Made by a program: the position numbers and the translations under genes. Below are positions 24,258-33,930 of a DNA stretch of 64,000 nucleotides, piece by piece. Numbering within the stretch: position 1 is the first letter of the stretch; each line of letters starts with the position of its first letter. A model generated the notes under the pieces. The model did not search any database. It had not been told where the DNA came from and saw nothing but the letters and a program-made list of their open reading frames with translations. Source of the DNA: UBA6522 sp965237785 (GTDB lineage Bacteria > Pseudomonadota > Gammaproteobacteria > Steroidobacterales > Rariloculaceae); contig OZ250159.1 in assembly GCA_965237785.1 (NCBI GenBank), forward strand, positions 1,178,001 through 1,242,000, in the 5' to 3' direction.

Positions 24258-25768
24258 GCCGTACGCTGGCTGACAACCTGGCCAGAGCGGACGCCCATCT
24301 GGCGCGATTCCGGCAAGGCACATTGAACCACTTCATCGACGGGCAGCCCCGGCCCCCGTTATCCGGTGAGACGTTCGACAATCGAACACCGGTCGATAAC
24401 GGCTTGCTCGGGGCGGTGGCCTCCGGGGATACCGAGGACGTGGACACCGCCGCGCGGGCCGCGGCGAAGGCGTTCCCCGCGTGGCGCAACCTGGCCGGTG
24501 GGAAGCGTCGTGCCCTCCTGCATGACATCGCCGATGCCATCGAAGCAAGGGCCGAGCAGATTGCGATCGTGGAGTCGATGGATACCGGTCAACCGATCCG
24601 CTTCATGGCCGCCGCGGCCAAACGGGGGGCCGAGAACTTTCGTTTTTTCGCCGACCGCGCGCCCGGGGCCCGGGATGGGTTGTCCCTGCCGGCCGCGCAG
24701 CACATGAACTATACGGTCCGCCAGCCCATCGGTCCCGTGGCGGCCATCACGCCGTGGAATACGCCGTTCATGCTGTCGACCTGGAAGATCGCGCCGGCTC
24801 TGGCCGCGGGATGCACGGTGGTTCACAAGCCCGCCGAATGGAGCCCGCTATCGGCCGCCCTGCTGGCGGAAACCTGTTACGAGGCCGGCTTGCCCGCCGG
24901 CGTATTGAATACCGTGCACGGGATCGGGGAACGCGCCGGGGTCGCGGTGACCGAGCACGAGGCGATCAAGGCCGTGGCCTTTATCGGTGAATCCCGTACC
25001 GGCAGCCTGATCATGGCGCAGGGCGCGCGCACGCTGAAGCGCCTGCATTTTGAACTCGGCGGCAAGAATCCCGTGGTGGTTTTCGACGACGCGGACCTCG
25101 AGCGGGCACTGGATGCCGCGGTGTTCATGATCTACAGCCTGAACGGCGAGCGTTGCACCTCCTCCAGCCGGTTGCTGGTTCAGGACACCATCTACGATGC
25201 GTTCGTTGAGCGAATCGCCGAACGCATCGGGAAAATCAAGGTGGGTCATCCGCTGGATCCTTCGACCGAAGTCGGTCCGCTGATCCATCCGCGGCACGTT
25301 GAGAAAGTCAGGGGTTATCTCGATCTTGCCCGCCTCGAAGGGGCTCAGGTGTCGTCAGGTGAGTCCGGCGATCGGGCGGAGGGCAACTTCGTGGCGCCGA
25401 CGCTCTTCTCCGATGCCAACAATCGGATGCAGATCGCCCAGCAAGAAATCTTCGGACCGGTGCTGACGGCGATTCCGTTTGCGGACGAGGCCGAAGCTCT
25501 GCGTCTGGCCAACGACGTGCGCTACGGCCTGGCCGGGTACGTCTGGACGGGCGACGCCGGGCGGGCACACCGGCTGGCGGACGGCCTGGATGCCGGCATG
25601 ATATGGGTCAACTCGGAGAACAACCGCCACCTGCCGTCACCCTTCGGCGGCATGAAATACAGCGGCATCGGACGTGACGGCGGAGACTACAGCTTCGACT
25701 TCTACATGGAGACCAAGAACATCTGTGTCGCGCTCGGCACCCACCGCGTTCCGACCCTGGGCAGATAA
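24254..25768 (+). CDS. hpaE: 5-carboxymethyl-2-hydroxymuconate semialdehyde dehydrogenase
   Basis: An NAD(P)-dependent aldehyde dehydrogenase of 504 residues. PVAAITPWNTPFML near residue 161 and HKPAEWSPLS near 191 bind the cofactor. FELGGKNP holds the general base (Glu267), and NGERCTSSSR holds the nucleophile (Cys301). Overall sequence and context match HpaE, which oxidises the semialdehyde formed by ring cleavage. The overlapping start with hpaF and the dioxygenase subunits immediately downstream support this role. Confidence 0.87.
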   Translation: MSRTLADNLARADAHLARFRQGTLNHFIDGQPRPPLSGETFDNRTPVDNGLLGAVASGDTEDVDTAARAAAKAFPAWRNLAGGKRRALLHDIADAIEARAEQIAIVESMDTGQPIRFMAAAAKRGAENFRFFADRAPGARDGLSLPAAQHMNYTVRQPIGPVAAITPWNTPFMLSTWKIAPALAAGCTVVHKPAEWSPLSAALLAETCYEAGLPAGVLNTVHGIGERAGVAVTEHEAIKAVAFIGESRTGSLIMAQGARTLKRLHFELGGKNPVVVFDDADLERALDAAVFMIYSLNGERCTSSSRLLVQDTIYDAFVERIAERIGKIKVGHPLDPSTEVGPLIHPRHVEKVRGYLDLARLEGAQVSSGESGDRAEGNFVAPTLFSDANNRMQIAQQEIFGPVLTAIPFADEAEALRLANDVRYGLAGYVWTGDAGRAHRLADGLDAGMIWVNSENNRHLPSPFGGMKYSGIGRDGGDYSFDFYMETKNICVALGTHRVPTLGR

Positions 25769-25780
25769 TCCGAAGCGTCA

Positions 25781-26092
25781 ATGAGCCTGTACCACGTCCA
25801 GAAGCTGTTATATCAACTGAACCGCGATCCCCATACGCAGCAGCGCTACGCGGACGATTTCGATGCCCTGCTGGCGGACTACGAACTCGCCGATGAAGAA
25901 CGCAATGCCATCGAGAGCGGAGACATAGGGCTGCTCTACGTCATGGGCGTCAATGGCCAGATACTGATGCACTACTCGGCCCTCGTCGGCCAGGAGTGGG
26001 ACGAGTACATTCAGGCCATGAAGGACGGCGTGCGCAAGCACGGACCGGTACGCGGCGGTCTGTACACGCTGCTGGAGGAGCGCGAGCAATGA
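25781..26092 (+). CDS. LigA-type small subunit of an extradiol dioxygenase
   Basis: 103 residues resembling the alpha (LigA) subunit of protocatechuate 4,5-dioxygenase-type enzymes: an all-helical protein with YQLNRDPHTQQRYADDFDAL and GDIGLLYVMGVNGQILMHYS. In LigAB enzymes this subunit caps the active site of the beta subunit. Its stop overlaps the start of the LigB-type gene (ATGA at 26089-26092), which supports a heteromeric pair. Some family members are fused to LigB, but here they are separate. Confidence 0.8.
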   Translation: MSLYHVQKLLYQLNRDPHTQQRYADDFDALLADYELADEERNAIESGDIGLLYVMGVNGQILMHYSALVGQEWDEYIQAMKDGVRKHGPVRGGLYTLLEEREQ

Positions 26093-26907
26093 GTCTGGTA
26101 TTCGCAGGCGTTTGCAGCCACGCGCCGGGCATCACCGGACGGGCGAATCGGGCGGACCCACAGCTACGGGACGGGCTTTACGCCAACTATGACAAGATGC
26201 GGAAACGCATCGAAGCGACCCGCCCGGATGCGTTGATCGTCATCGCGGCCGAACACTTCGCCAACTTCTTCATGAACAATATGCCCGCCTATTGCATGGG
26301 TATGGCGGAGCAATACGAGGGTCCCATCGAGGACGAGGAATGGCTGGCTATCGAGCGGCGCCGGATTCCCGGCAACGCCGGGCTTTCCGAACGCCTGATC
26401 CGCTCGGTCATGCAGGACACCGATCTGGCCTATGCCGAGGAATGGAAATTCGATCACGGCATCATGGTGCCGCTGAACTTCTTGACGCCCCGGTACGACT
26501 TGCCGGTGATTCCGGTAAACATCAATTGTCAGGGCCCTCCGCTGACACCCCTGCACAGGGCGTATGGTTTTGGCCGTGCGCTGCGCCGCGCCTGCGATGA
26601 GCAGCCGGAGCGTATCGCGCTGGTGGGGACTGGCGGCATTTCCCATTGGCCATGCACTCCCGACTCGGGCGTGATCAACGAAGCGTGGGACCGCGAGTTC
26701 CTCGACCGCTTCATCAATAGCCGCAAGGATGAATTGCTGAGCTATTCCGATGAAGACACGCTCAGGGATGCCGGTCAGGGCGGTTTCGAAATCCGCACGT
26801 TCATCGCCGTTGCCGGCGCCGCCGAGGGTTGTACGGCGGAGCTGCTTTTCTACGCGCCGATACCCATCTTCGCCGTGGGCTGTACCGTGGCAGTCATGGC
26901 ATTGTGA
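26089..26907 (+). CDS. LigB-type catalytic subunit of an extradiol dioxygenase
   Basis: A class III extradiol dioxygenase of 272 residues. Iron-ligand and active-site candidates are His11 in VCSHAPG, IVIAAEHFANFF near residue 50, and GGISHWP near 183. IPVNINCQGPPLTPLHRAYG is typical of the LigB fold. With hpaE and hpaF in the same operon, the expected substrate is homoprotocatechuate (3,4-dihydroxyphenylacetate) or a close catechol, cleaved at the 2,3 position. The hydratase (HpaH) usually found in such operons is not in this window. It converges with the PL8 gene, leaving 23 bases between them. Confidence 0.82.
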   Translation: MSLVFAGVCSHAPGITGRANRADPQLRDGLYANYDKMRKRIEATRPDALIVIAAEHFANFFMNNMPAYCMGMAEQYEGPIEDEEWLAIERRRIPGNAGLSERLIRSVMQDTDLAYAEEWKFDHGIMVPLNFLTPRYDLPVIPVNINCQGPPLTPLHRAYGFGRALRRACDEQPERIALVGTGGISHWPCTPDSGVINEAWDREFLDRFINSRKDELLSYSDEDTLRDAGQGGFEIRTFIAVAGAAEGCTAELLFYAPIPIFAVGCTVAVMAL

Positions 26908-26930
26908 TTTTGCCGATGAGAAATCCGGGC

Positions 26931-29618
26931 CTAGTCGGCAGGCTCAAGGGTCAACTGCCTGCTGAGACCGTTACTGCAACGGATGTCCAGAACCGTCTCG
27001 TTGTCTTCCAGGCGCAGGCTGACGCCCGCTAATTCATCGGCCAACCGCCAGCGCCCGCGCAATACCAGTGTCAATCGGTGCGCTCTGGCCGACTGTGCCG
27101 CAAATTGACGCACCCCGTAGGACAGACCCCTGTACAACTCGCGCGGGTCGTATTGCCAACCCATGTCGGGGACGCTGGCGGCGAGACTGATGCTTGCACC
27201 CTGGGCCTGAGCGATGACCGCCGCCGGCAGATTTGCGCTTTTGATCAGCACGTCCGGGACGGTTTCGACCGGTTCGTAGAACGCGTAGGCGGTCACCCGC
27301 TGCTCCGGGAAATAAACGAGATGCATCCGGTCGCTGTCGAGCAGGCGGTAATAGGCCGACGGTTGGGCCGCCAGCGCCCGAAGCTTTGAGCCGCCCTTAT
27401 CCGACGGAATGAGTACGTACTCGTAACGGTCGTCGTCCGGTTCGATGCCGTGGTCGATATACGCCTGAACGAAGACGCCTGAAGTTGGCTCGTAGGCGGG
27501 CGTCAGGCTGTGTTGCCGGCGCCGCGTAAAATGCAGATCGGCCGTGCTTGCGGCAAGAAAATAGCTATTGCCGGCACCGTCCGTCAGCTCGACCTGCGAT
27601 CCGGCCGGCACTTGCGTACTGGCGCTCGAGGACCGGCGGCCGGGTTCGCCACCGATAGAGCCCGACGGTGCGCCGTTACGCAACCGCGTTTGGAACAACG
27701 TCGTATGTGTCGCCTCAGCCGCGGTGCCGCCGCGTATACGTGTCCCCAACGCCAACACTTTATCGCCCACGAAGAAATAGCTCTTGCGCGCCGTGAGGTC
27801 GGTTGGCGCCGTGAACGGGACCGCCTCCAGGTCCTGGACAAAGAATCCATGTTCTCCGAGCGTGACGCCGCCGACATAGGACTTGCTATTGTAGTTGCGC
27901 TGGATGTCGAGCTGTTCGATGCCCGCCTGACGGCGAACCTCGGCCACGCGCGCGTAGGACCGTTCCTCAACCGGATAGTGGCTCGCCGTCGTTCCGGGCA
28001 CGTGATACCAGTCCCATCCGTTGCTCAGATCATGGCCCGAACCCGCTTCGCTGACGGGGTCGCCGGCGCTGAAGACCTGCAACAGGCCATACGACCAGTT
28101 TTGTCCAAAGCTGTTCATGCGCCTGTTGAGCGGCCCTTCGTAGTCCCAGAAGTACCTGCTGAATCCCTTCGCCGTGACCAGCCAGTCGCCGCGGCGGAAA
28201 AAGGCCGCTGCGGCGTAGGGCTTGATCGCCACTCCCGATGGCACGTCGGCCGGGGCGACGCCCATCGACAACACCTCGTCGGCCACGCGGTAAATCCCGA
28301 GTCCGCGAATCGGCACGCCTCGCTGGCCTTCGTGGTAATCACCCAATCGTTGCGAGGAAAAAAAGTAGTCCGGGTCGAAAAACTCGGTGAATCGGGCCTG
28401 CATTTCGGCATCGTTTGCGCCTTCGGAGTGCGCCAACAAGGCCATCGCCCGGGTGATCGCGGTCGCCGCATCGTCCCCATCGCCGCCAATCAGACGGCCC
28501 CTGAGCGCACTGGAAACGGTGTATTTCTGCGCCATCGTGCGGAAACTCTGCAACGCCAGCTTGACCGCTTCCAGATTCTCCGGGCCGTGGAAATCCGTAT
28601 CAGCCAGCAAGTACAGCAGTTGCGCGAACGATTCGAAGGTATAGGGGCTATAGGCGCCGACGTAGGCCGTTCCGTGATGGAAACCCGTGCCGTCCGGTTT
28701 CACCGTACCCTGCACGCCCGGCGTGACAGCGATATTCGCGGCGATGACCCGCCGCAGGATTGCCTCCATCTCCCGCTGCTCGCCGTCGTCCTCGATCAGC
28801 AAAAAATAGGGGATGAAGTAGTCGGCGAACAGCCGCATGCCATCCGCGTTCAGGCGGTAAAGCTGTTGTTCGGGCAGCGGCGCCGGATAGTCGGTGCCGG
28901 CATCTTCGCGGGCATACCGGAAAAACGCCGCATACATGACGCCGTTATTGATCGCGAGGTTGCGCGCAACCGCGCGATACTTGTCCAGCAGACCGAGTCG
29001 CTCCAATGGTTCGCGCATCAGAAAGAGGCTTTGAATGAAGCCGCCCAAGCGCAAGCCAACGGTGGAAAAGTCGCCGCTCGAACGAATCAGCCCCTTTCTC
29101 AGTGCGTTATGGCTGGCGGCCCCCGCGTGGTCCGGCATCCAGGCTGACTCGGTCAGGCCGCGGCTGTAACAGTACTCGAGCGCAAACGCATACAGTTGCA
29201 CGACATCCGGGTTCCGATAGTAGGGATTATCGCCTCGCCGCGGGCCCGGCGTACGATAAGCGTACGCCAGCAACGGCACGGTGGAAGAAAAAAACTCCAG
29301 GAAGCGGCCGTTTGCGTCGCGTCCGGCTACAATCCCTGTGGACGTCTCGCTCCCGGCGCCTGCTTGTATGTCATAGTAGGCCGGTACGCCGCGAAATTCG
29401 TACGGGTACGCTTGAGCGTCTTCGACAGCCTGGGCAAATTGCCCCAGCAGCGTGCCGTCAAAGACTTGGCCGGCTGTCCTGCTCGCCCGATAGTCGCTCC
29501 TCGCAAACAGAAGCAACTCTTCATATCGGTTTGCCAGCTGTTCGGTGGATATCGCCGCCGCGGACGCTTGAGCGCAGGCGCAAAGGCAAACAACGATTCC
29601 GCGATACAGTCTGTTCAT
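26931..29618 (-). CDS. Polysaccharide lyase family 8 enzyme (chondroitin/hyaluronan-type), shorter form
   Basis: 895 residues with a signal peptide (MNRLYRGIVVCLCACAQASA). The PL8 alpha/alpha toroid and beta-sandwich domains are recognisable. DGTGFHHGTAYVGAYSPYTF near residue 310 carries the catalytic His/Tyr region, and NGWDWYHVPGTTA near 535 is the substrate-cleft signature. It cleaves uronate-containing glycosaminoglycans by beta-elimination, giving unsaturated products. Compared with the 1,089-residue PL8 at 44446, it lacks the extra N-terminal lectin-like domain. The ATG at 29618 is used; a TTG 9 bases upstream is less likely. The GH105/88 gene lies 45 bases upstream on the same strand. 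Confidence 0.87.
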   Translation of the reverse strand: MNRLYRGIVVCLCACAQASAAAISTEQLANRYEELLLFARSDYRASRTAGQVFDGTLLGQFAQAVEDAQAYPYEFRGVPAYYDIQAGAGSETSTGIVAGRDANGRFLEFFSSTVPLLAYAYRTPGPRRGDNPYYRNPDVVQLYAFALEYCYSRGLTESAWMPDHAGAASHNALRKGLIRSSGDFSTVGLRLGGFIQSLFLMREPLERLGLLDKYRAVARNLAINNGVMYAAFFRYAREDAGTDYPAPLPEQQLYRLNADGMRLFADYFIPYFLLIEDDGEQREMEAILRRVIAANIAVTPGVQGTVKPDGTGFHHGTAYVGAYSPYTFESFAQLLYLLADTDFHGPENLEAVKLALQSFRTMAQKYTVSSALRGRLIGGDGDDAATAITRAMALLAHSEGANDAEMQARFTEFFDPDYFFSSQRLGDYHEGQRGVPIRGLGIYRVADEVLSMGVAPADVPSGVAIKPYAAAAFFRRGDWLVTAKGFSRYFWDYEGPLNRRMNSFGQNWSYGLLQVFSAGDPVSEAGSGHDLSNGWDWYHVPGTTASHYPVEERSYARVAEVRRQAGIEQLDIQRNYNSKSYVGGVTLGEHGFFVQDLEAVPFTAPTDLTARKSYFFVGDKVLALGTRIRGGTAAEATHTTLFQTRLRNGAPSGSIGGEPGRRSSSASTQVPAGSQVELTDGAGNSYFLAASTADLHFTRRRQHSLTPAYEPTSGVFVQAYIDHGIEPDDDRYEYVLIPSDKGGSKLRALAAQPSAYYRLLDSDRMHLVYFPEQRVTAYAFYEPVETVPDVLIKSANLPAAVIAQAQGASISLAASVPDMGWQYDPRELYRGLSYGVRQFAAQSARAHRLTLVLRGRWRLADELAGVSLRLEDNETVLDIRCSNGLSRQLTLEPAD

Positions 29619-29663
29619 TGCGTGCAACCGCCCGTTCGTCCGAATCGCGCCTGACCGTCCCCG

Positions 29664-30905
29664 CTAGTGTACCGTTTCCGCCGAATTTGCGAGGCGGTAG
29701 ACCTCCGAGGCAGCCAGCAGGAACGCGCCGACTCCATACACATCCGTGCTCTCCTTGTGCACGATTTGCGGCCCGGCGCCAGAGGGTTGCACGTAAGCCA
29801 GCCGCCCGTCGGCGTACAGGTTCGACGCCAGACTGGCCCAGCCTTTCTCAACGGCCGGCCCGTAGGACTCGCGCTCCAGTAGTCCCTCGTTGATTCCCCA
29901 GGCGAGACCGTAAGTGAAAAAGGCCGATCCGCTGTTCTCCGGCGTGGGCGACAACGAGGGGTTGGTCAACGACGCCGTCCAACTTCCATCCGCGCGCTGT
30001 AGTTCGACGAGCCTCGCGGCCATCGCACGGTACCGGTCCACGTATTTTGGCCGATTCGGGTGCCCGGCCGGCAACTTCGGCAGAATTCTCGCAAACGCCG
30101 CGAACACCCAACCGTTGCCACGGCTCCAGAAAACCTTATGGCCGTCGGCGTCACGCATTCGCACAAAACGCAGATCGCGGTAGAGCAGTCTTTCGCCCGC
30201 ATCCCAGAAGGTGTCGAATGACGCCCAGAATTCACGATCGCCAAATTCAAGGTATCGTGCGTCTCCACTGCTTTCGGCCAGATGTATCCACACGGGCGCG
30301 CCCATGAACAACGCATCGATCCAGGTCCAGCGTTCGCGGCAGACAATGCTCATCGTTTCGCATTCTCTGCCGAAATCCCTGTTCACGGTGGGCCAATTGT
30401 CGTAAACGAGGTCCAGCCGCTCCGTCAGCGGTTCGAGCATCCCGGCGTCGCGATCGAGGTCGAAAAGCTCCAGATAGGTCTGTCCGATGACGTAGTCGTC
30501 GGCGTCGAATTCCCGCGCCTCGACGCGCCAGCCGAATTCCCGCGCCTGGCGGCGGATGAACTCCAGGTAGCGCGGGTTTTCCGACATCAGGCCCCATCGA
30601 GTCATGCCGAGGGCCATGGTACCCATTAGCCAACCGCCGAAACTGTAGCGGCGATGGCCCTGGAAGTTGACCAGCGGGCTTGAGGCGAATTCGTCCGTAT
30701 GCCGGATCTGCCAATCGGCCACCAGGTCTCCCGCCGCCCTGACGTTGGCGGCGGTCAGTTCGGTCGGGATGGTCGCCATCGGCGCATCGACGTCGACGAC
30801 GTAGGGCATCACCCGGTCGGGCACAAAGATGATCGACTCGTCGCCGCCGACGGACTCGTCGCCGCAAGCAGCAAGTAAGACCGAGATGAGCGCGATGCGG
30901 TGCAT
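29664..30905 (-). CDS. Lipoprotein unsaturated uronyl hydrolase (GH105/GH88 family)
   Basis: 413 residues with a lipobox (ALISVLLAACG), so membrane-anchored. The (alpha/alpha)6 barrel motifs RERWTWIDALFMGAPVW near residue 190 and FWSRGNGWVFAAFARI near 258 carry the Asp/His/Trp residues that hydrate the double bond of unsaturated uronides. SGSAFFTYGLAWGINEG near 325 is also typical. It would split disaccharides released by the PL8 lyases. Family GH105 versus GH88 cannot be settled by eye. Transcription is leftward between the receptor gene (24 bases upstream) and the PL8 gene, so these three form one operon. Confidence 0.84.
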   Translation of the reverse strand: MHRIALISVLLAACGDESVGGDESIIFVPDRVMPYVVDVDAPMATIPTELTAANVRAAGDLVADWQIRHTDEFASSPLVNFQGHRRYSFGGWLMGTMALGMTRWGLMSENPRYLEFIRRQAREFGWRVEAREFDADDYVIGQTYLELFDLDRDAGMLEPLTERLDLVYDNWPTVNRDFGRECETMSIVCRERWTWIDALFMGAPVWIHLAESSGDARYLEFGDREFWASFDTFWDAGERLLYRDLRFVRMRDADGHKVFWSRGNGWVFAAFARILPKLPAGHPNRPKYVDRYRAMAARLVELQRADGSWTASLTNPSLSPTPENSGSAFFTYGLAWGINEGLLERESYGPAVEKGWASLASNLYADGRLAYVQPSGAGPQIVHKESTDVYGVGAFLLAASEVYRLANSAETVH

Positions 30906-30929
30906 GGGCCGCTGGTTCCGATGTTCGGG

Positions 30930-33641
30930 CTAGATCCTTACATTACCGCGAATCGACAGTGAGATCCGGCGACCGTAATCGATATACTGTCTGATCAGCC
31001 CCCGATGGTGTCGAACGTCGGCCTCGTCGGTCAAATTGGCGCCGGCCAATCGCACACGCATACCGTTGGGCAGACGGTAGTTGATGCTCGCCGACAAATA
31101 ACGGCGAGGCGAAAAGAGCTGCATCGGTTCCAGTCCCGTGGCCGGCGTGAGCAGGTATTCGCCGCGATAGGTATACGAGATCCGGGCATCGAAGCGCCCC
31201 CCATCGTAATAGGCAATCGCATTGTAATTGTCTTCGGCCGCCGACCGCAGCCGGCCCGGGTCGGAATTGTCGATAAAGGTGTAGTTCAGCGCGAATCCGG
31301 TGTTGCCCAACAGCCCGGGAAGTTGCGTGAGCGCGTGCTGCCAGGTGAGTTCCACGCCCTGGAGCTTGACACCCTCGGCGTTGCTGTCCGTATCGACGTT
31401 GAAAGGCTCCGACACGGTCACGCCGGTGACGCTGCTGGTCACGTTGAAATTCTCGATAAAGGAGGCGTTGCCGATGAGCGACTCCAGATTCTTGGTGAAC
31501 AGAGCCGTGGAAAACAGATTTTCTTCGCTGTAGTACCAGGACCACGCAAGATTCAGCTCGTCGGCGAGAAACGGCTTGAGGTTCGGATCGTTGTAGGCGA
31601 TCTCGTTCTCCCCGTCGATACTGCCGCGAAGCCCCTGGATAACCAGGTCCAGTTGCGCCGGCGCCGGCCGGGTCATCGTTTTCGCCACACCAACCCGCAG
31701 CACATGATCGTCGGCGACGTTGAAACGCACGTTCAGGCTGGGCAGGGTATTGGAGTAGGTCCGATTCCGGCTGATCGGCACGCCGAGCGCGTTCGCGGTC
31801 AGGGCGCCGGTGGAATCTTCACGGGTGAACCCCTGCTGCAGGTCGATGGAGGTTCCATAAATAGTCTCCTCCGTTTCGGCGTAACGCACGCCGACGTTGC
31901 CGGAGATGCTACCGCTCTCGTTACCGAAATCAATGAGTAGGTACGCGGACCTGAAGTTCTCGCGAATATCGACGAAATCGGCGGGATCGTTGTAGACGGC
32001 AGCGGGGTCCGCATCGACGATCGCCTGGAGCCCACCCGCGGCGTCAATGACGGCCTGCGTATCGGGAACGAGCCAATTGCCGACATTGGGCCGTGGGGCG
32101 CTGTCCAGAAAACCGCCGCGGTCGGACCCGGTCACGATCATGGGGAACGATTCGATGCCGATCGCCGACAACTCACGGGCGCTTGTGGAAAACGCGTCCC
32201 GCTGGGAGGCGAACAGGCTATCCGACAAGGACACGCCGAAACCGACGGAATGGACAGACCCCGTGTCGAATAACCGGTCGACGTCAACCTTGAGGTCATT
32301 CTGATTGTTTTCGCTTCGGATGTTCGTGCCGGGACCCGAACTGAACTGATTCACGCTGTACGCCTCCGGATCGAGATATTCTTCTCCGAACACCGTGACC
32401 GCGGTCGGCTGATCTTCGCCGGCCATGTTGATGAGCGTTTCCACACCCGTCAGCCTGGCGACCGTCCGGGCGCGGGTCTGGAAGTGATCGGAGGCCGAGC
32501 GCGAAACCGAGACGTCGGCCGACCAGGGCGAATCCGGGCGCCAGCTCGCCAGGATCTGCCCGGAGAGCACGTCCGCGTCGCGGTGTTGCAATTCCTTTTC
32601 GGCTTGCAGTTGCGTGCTGAGACTGTGGTACTGGGAAACGTACTCGACATCGTCGATGAATACCGTCTGTTGGCCCGCCGAAACTGTGGGCCTGTTGGCG
32701 AAGCCGTAGCGAATGGATTCACGCGGTGAGATCGTATCCTGCTGACTGTAGAGCACTTCGCTGAACAGGCTGAACCGATCCGTGGGTTGCCATTCGAGGT
32801 TGGCGAGATAGGATTGACGATCGCGCTGTTGTTCGAAATTTTCCGAGAGCACATTATCGCGCACGACGATGCCGCGGTCACCAAAGTCCCCGTCTCCGTT
32901 GAGGTCTCGGCCCCTGGCCTCGTTGCGGGCCCTTCGATAACGCCCGCCGCGGTCGCGGTGCAGTCCCTGGTCCTCGTTGACGATATTCGCGCCCAACAGA
33001 ATGCCGAGCGTCTCGTTGGCGAAAATGTTCGCGTAGATCGCGGAGATATCGCTGCCGATCTCCCCGTTGTTGCCGTCCCAGTTGCCGTTGGCCGACAGAT
33101 TGATCCGTTGCTCGCCGAGAGCGAAGGCCCGCTGCGTGACAATATCCACGGCGCCGGCAATACCGCCTTCCTGTATGTCCGCCTTACCGGACTTGTAGAC
33201 GGCCAACCGGGAGACAAAGGCCGAGGGCATGATGTACGCTTGGAAATTGCGGTTGTTCAACGTATCGCTGAACACGGTCGTGATCGGCCGGCCGTTCACC
33301 AGTGTCTGCGTATACCGGGCCGGTAATCCACGAATGGTGATTTCCTCCGCTTGTCCGCGATTCCTCTGGATTTGCACACCCGGCACGCGCTGCAGCGAGT
33401 CGGCGATATTCTGGTCGGGCATCTTGCCGATGTCGGAGGCTGAAATGGCATCGACGATGGTGTCGGAGGCGCGCTTGAAGTCGACGGCCGCCTCAAGGTC
33501 GGCGCGGGTTCCCACCACCACAACCTCCTCGAGCACCCCATCGCCCTGCGCCTGCGCGCGCTGGGGCCCACTCGCGGCATACCCAACGAACAGGACCGCC
33601 CAAACCGCCACCGCCGGCTTGCGCCATACTTTGCCATTCAT
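30930..33641 (-). CDS. TonB-dependent receptor for oligosaccharides
   Basis: An outer-membrane receptor of 903 residues with signal peptide. A TonB-box-like stretch (GVLEEVVVVGTRA) is near residue 35. The plug domain has DIGKMPDQNIADSLQRVPGV and ITIRGLPARYTQTLVNGRPI, followed by a 22-strand-type barrel ending in NVRI. These plug motifs match the Caulobacter-type receptors that import plant or animal oligosaccharides in proteobacteria. It is the first gene of the leftward lyase operon. A LacI-type operator (33728-33741) lies in its upstream region. A SusD partner is absent, as expected outside Bacteroidota. Confidence 0.9.
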   Translation of the reverse strand: MNGKVWRKPAVAVWAVLFVGYAASGPQRAQAQGDGVLEEVVVVGTRADLEAAVDFKRASDTIVDAISASDIGKMPDQNIADSLQRVPGVQIQRNRGQAEEITIRGLPARYTQTLVNGRPITTVFSDTLNNRNFQAYIMPSAFVSRLAVYKSGKADIQEGGIAGAVDIVTQRAFALGEQRINLSANGNWDGNNGEIGSDISAIYANIFANETLGILLGANIVNEDQGLHRDRGGRYRRARNEARGRDLNGDGDFGDRGIVVRDNVLSENFEQQRDRQSYLANLEWQPTDRFSLFSEVLYSQQDTISPRESIRYGFANRPTVSAGQQTVFIDDVEYVSQYHSLSTQLQAEKELQHRDADVLSGQILASWRPDSPWSADVSVSRSASDHFQTRARTVARLTGVETLINMAGEDQPTAVTVFGEEYLDPEAYSVNQFSSGPGTNIRSENNQNDLKVDVDRLFDTGSVHSVGFGVSLSDSLFASQRDAFSTSARELSAIGIESFPMIVTGSDRGGFLDSAPRPNVGNWLVPDTQAVIDAAGGLQAIVDADPAAVYNDPADFVDIRENFRSAYLLIDFGNESGSISGNVGVRYAETEETIYGTSIDLQQGFTREDSTGALTANALGVPISRNRTYSNTLPSLNVRFNVADDHVLRVGVAKTMTRPAPAQLDLVIQGLRGSIDGENEIAYNDPNLKPFLADELNLAWSWYYSEENLFSTALFTKNLESLIGNASFIENFNVTSSVTGVTVSEPFNVDTDSNAEGVKLQGVELTWQHALTQLPGLLGNTGFALNYTFIDNSDPGRLRSAAEDNYNAIAYYDGGRFDARISYTYRGEYLLTPATGLEPMQLFSPRRYLSASINYRLPNGMRVRLAGANLTDEADVRHHRGLIRQYIDYGRRISLSIRGNVRI

Positions 33642-33727
33642 GTGTTTCTCCCGATCAATTGCGCTCCCCCGGCACCGTGCTGCCGCCGGGCTGCGCCTCT
33701 ATCCGATGTGGCGATGGTGGCACGTGC

Positions 33728-33741
33728 AGACAGCGCTGTCA
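33728..33741. promoter_or_regulatory. Putative LacI operator 1 (receptor side)
   Basis: AGACAGCGCTGTCA contains a perfect 12-base palindrome (33729-33740) and matches the sites at 33824 and 40531. A CG-centred GACAGCGCTGTC palindrome is typical of LacI-family operators. It lies about 90 bases upstream of the TonB-dependent receptor start. Confidence 0.7.
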
Positions 33742-33822
33742 AACAAATCTACATATAAGTGGAATATTCCTGGATGTTTTAAAAAAAAATCCATCAAAAT
33801 CAGCTAGATCAGTTTTTTCAAT

Positions 33823-33851
33823 GTGACAGCGCTGCCATTTTGACCTATGAT
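33823..33851 (+). promoter_or_regulatory. Promoter of the DUF3604 lipoprotein operon
   Basis: GTGACA (33823-33828), a spacer of exactly 17 bases and TATGAT (33846-33851) form a good sigma-70-type promoter about 80 bases before the ATG at 33931. The operator at 33824-33837 covers the -35 hexamer, so LacI binding should block polymerase. Confidence 0.55.
33824..33837. promoter_or_regulatory. Putative LacI operator 2 (lipoprotein side)
   Basis: TGACAGCGCTGCCA differs from the palindromic consensus TGACAGCGCTGTCA at one base. It sits 96 bases from operator 1 in the same divergent intergenic region, a spacing that would allow looping by a tetrameric regulator. It overlaps the proposed -35 element. 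Confidence 0.7.
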
Positions 33852-33930
33852 TGGCGTCTGCCTGGTTGCCAGTTGAACGGCGCGGAGATAGGTGCTTCGC
33901 CTGGCACGGACGCACCGGAGGATATATGAA

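Noticed and set aside
33761..33770. GGAATATTCC palindrome between the two LacI operators
   Set aside because: It is short, A+T-rich and single-copy among the promoter regions examined. There is not enough evidence to call it a binding site.
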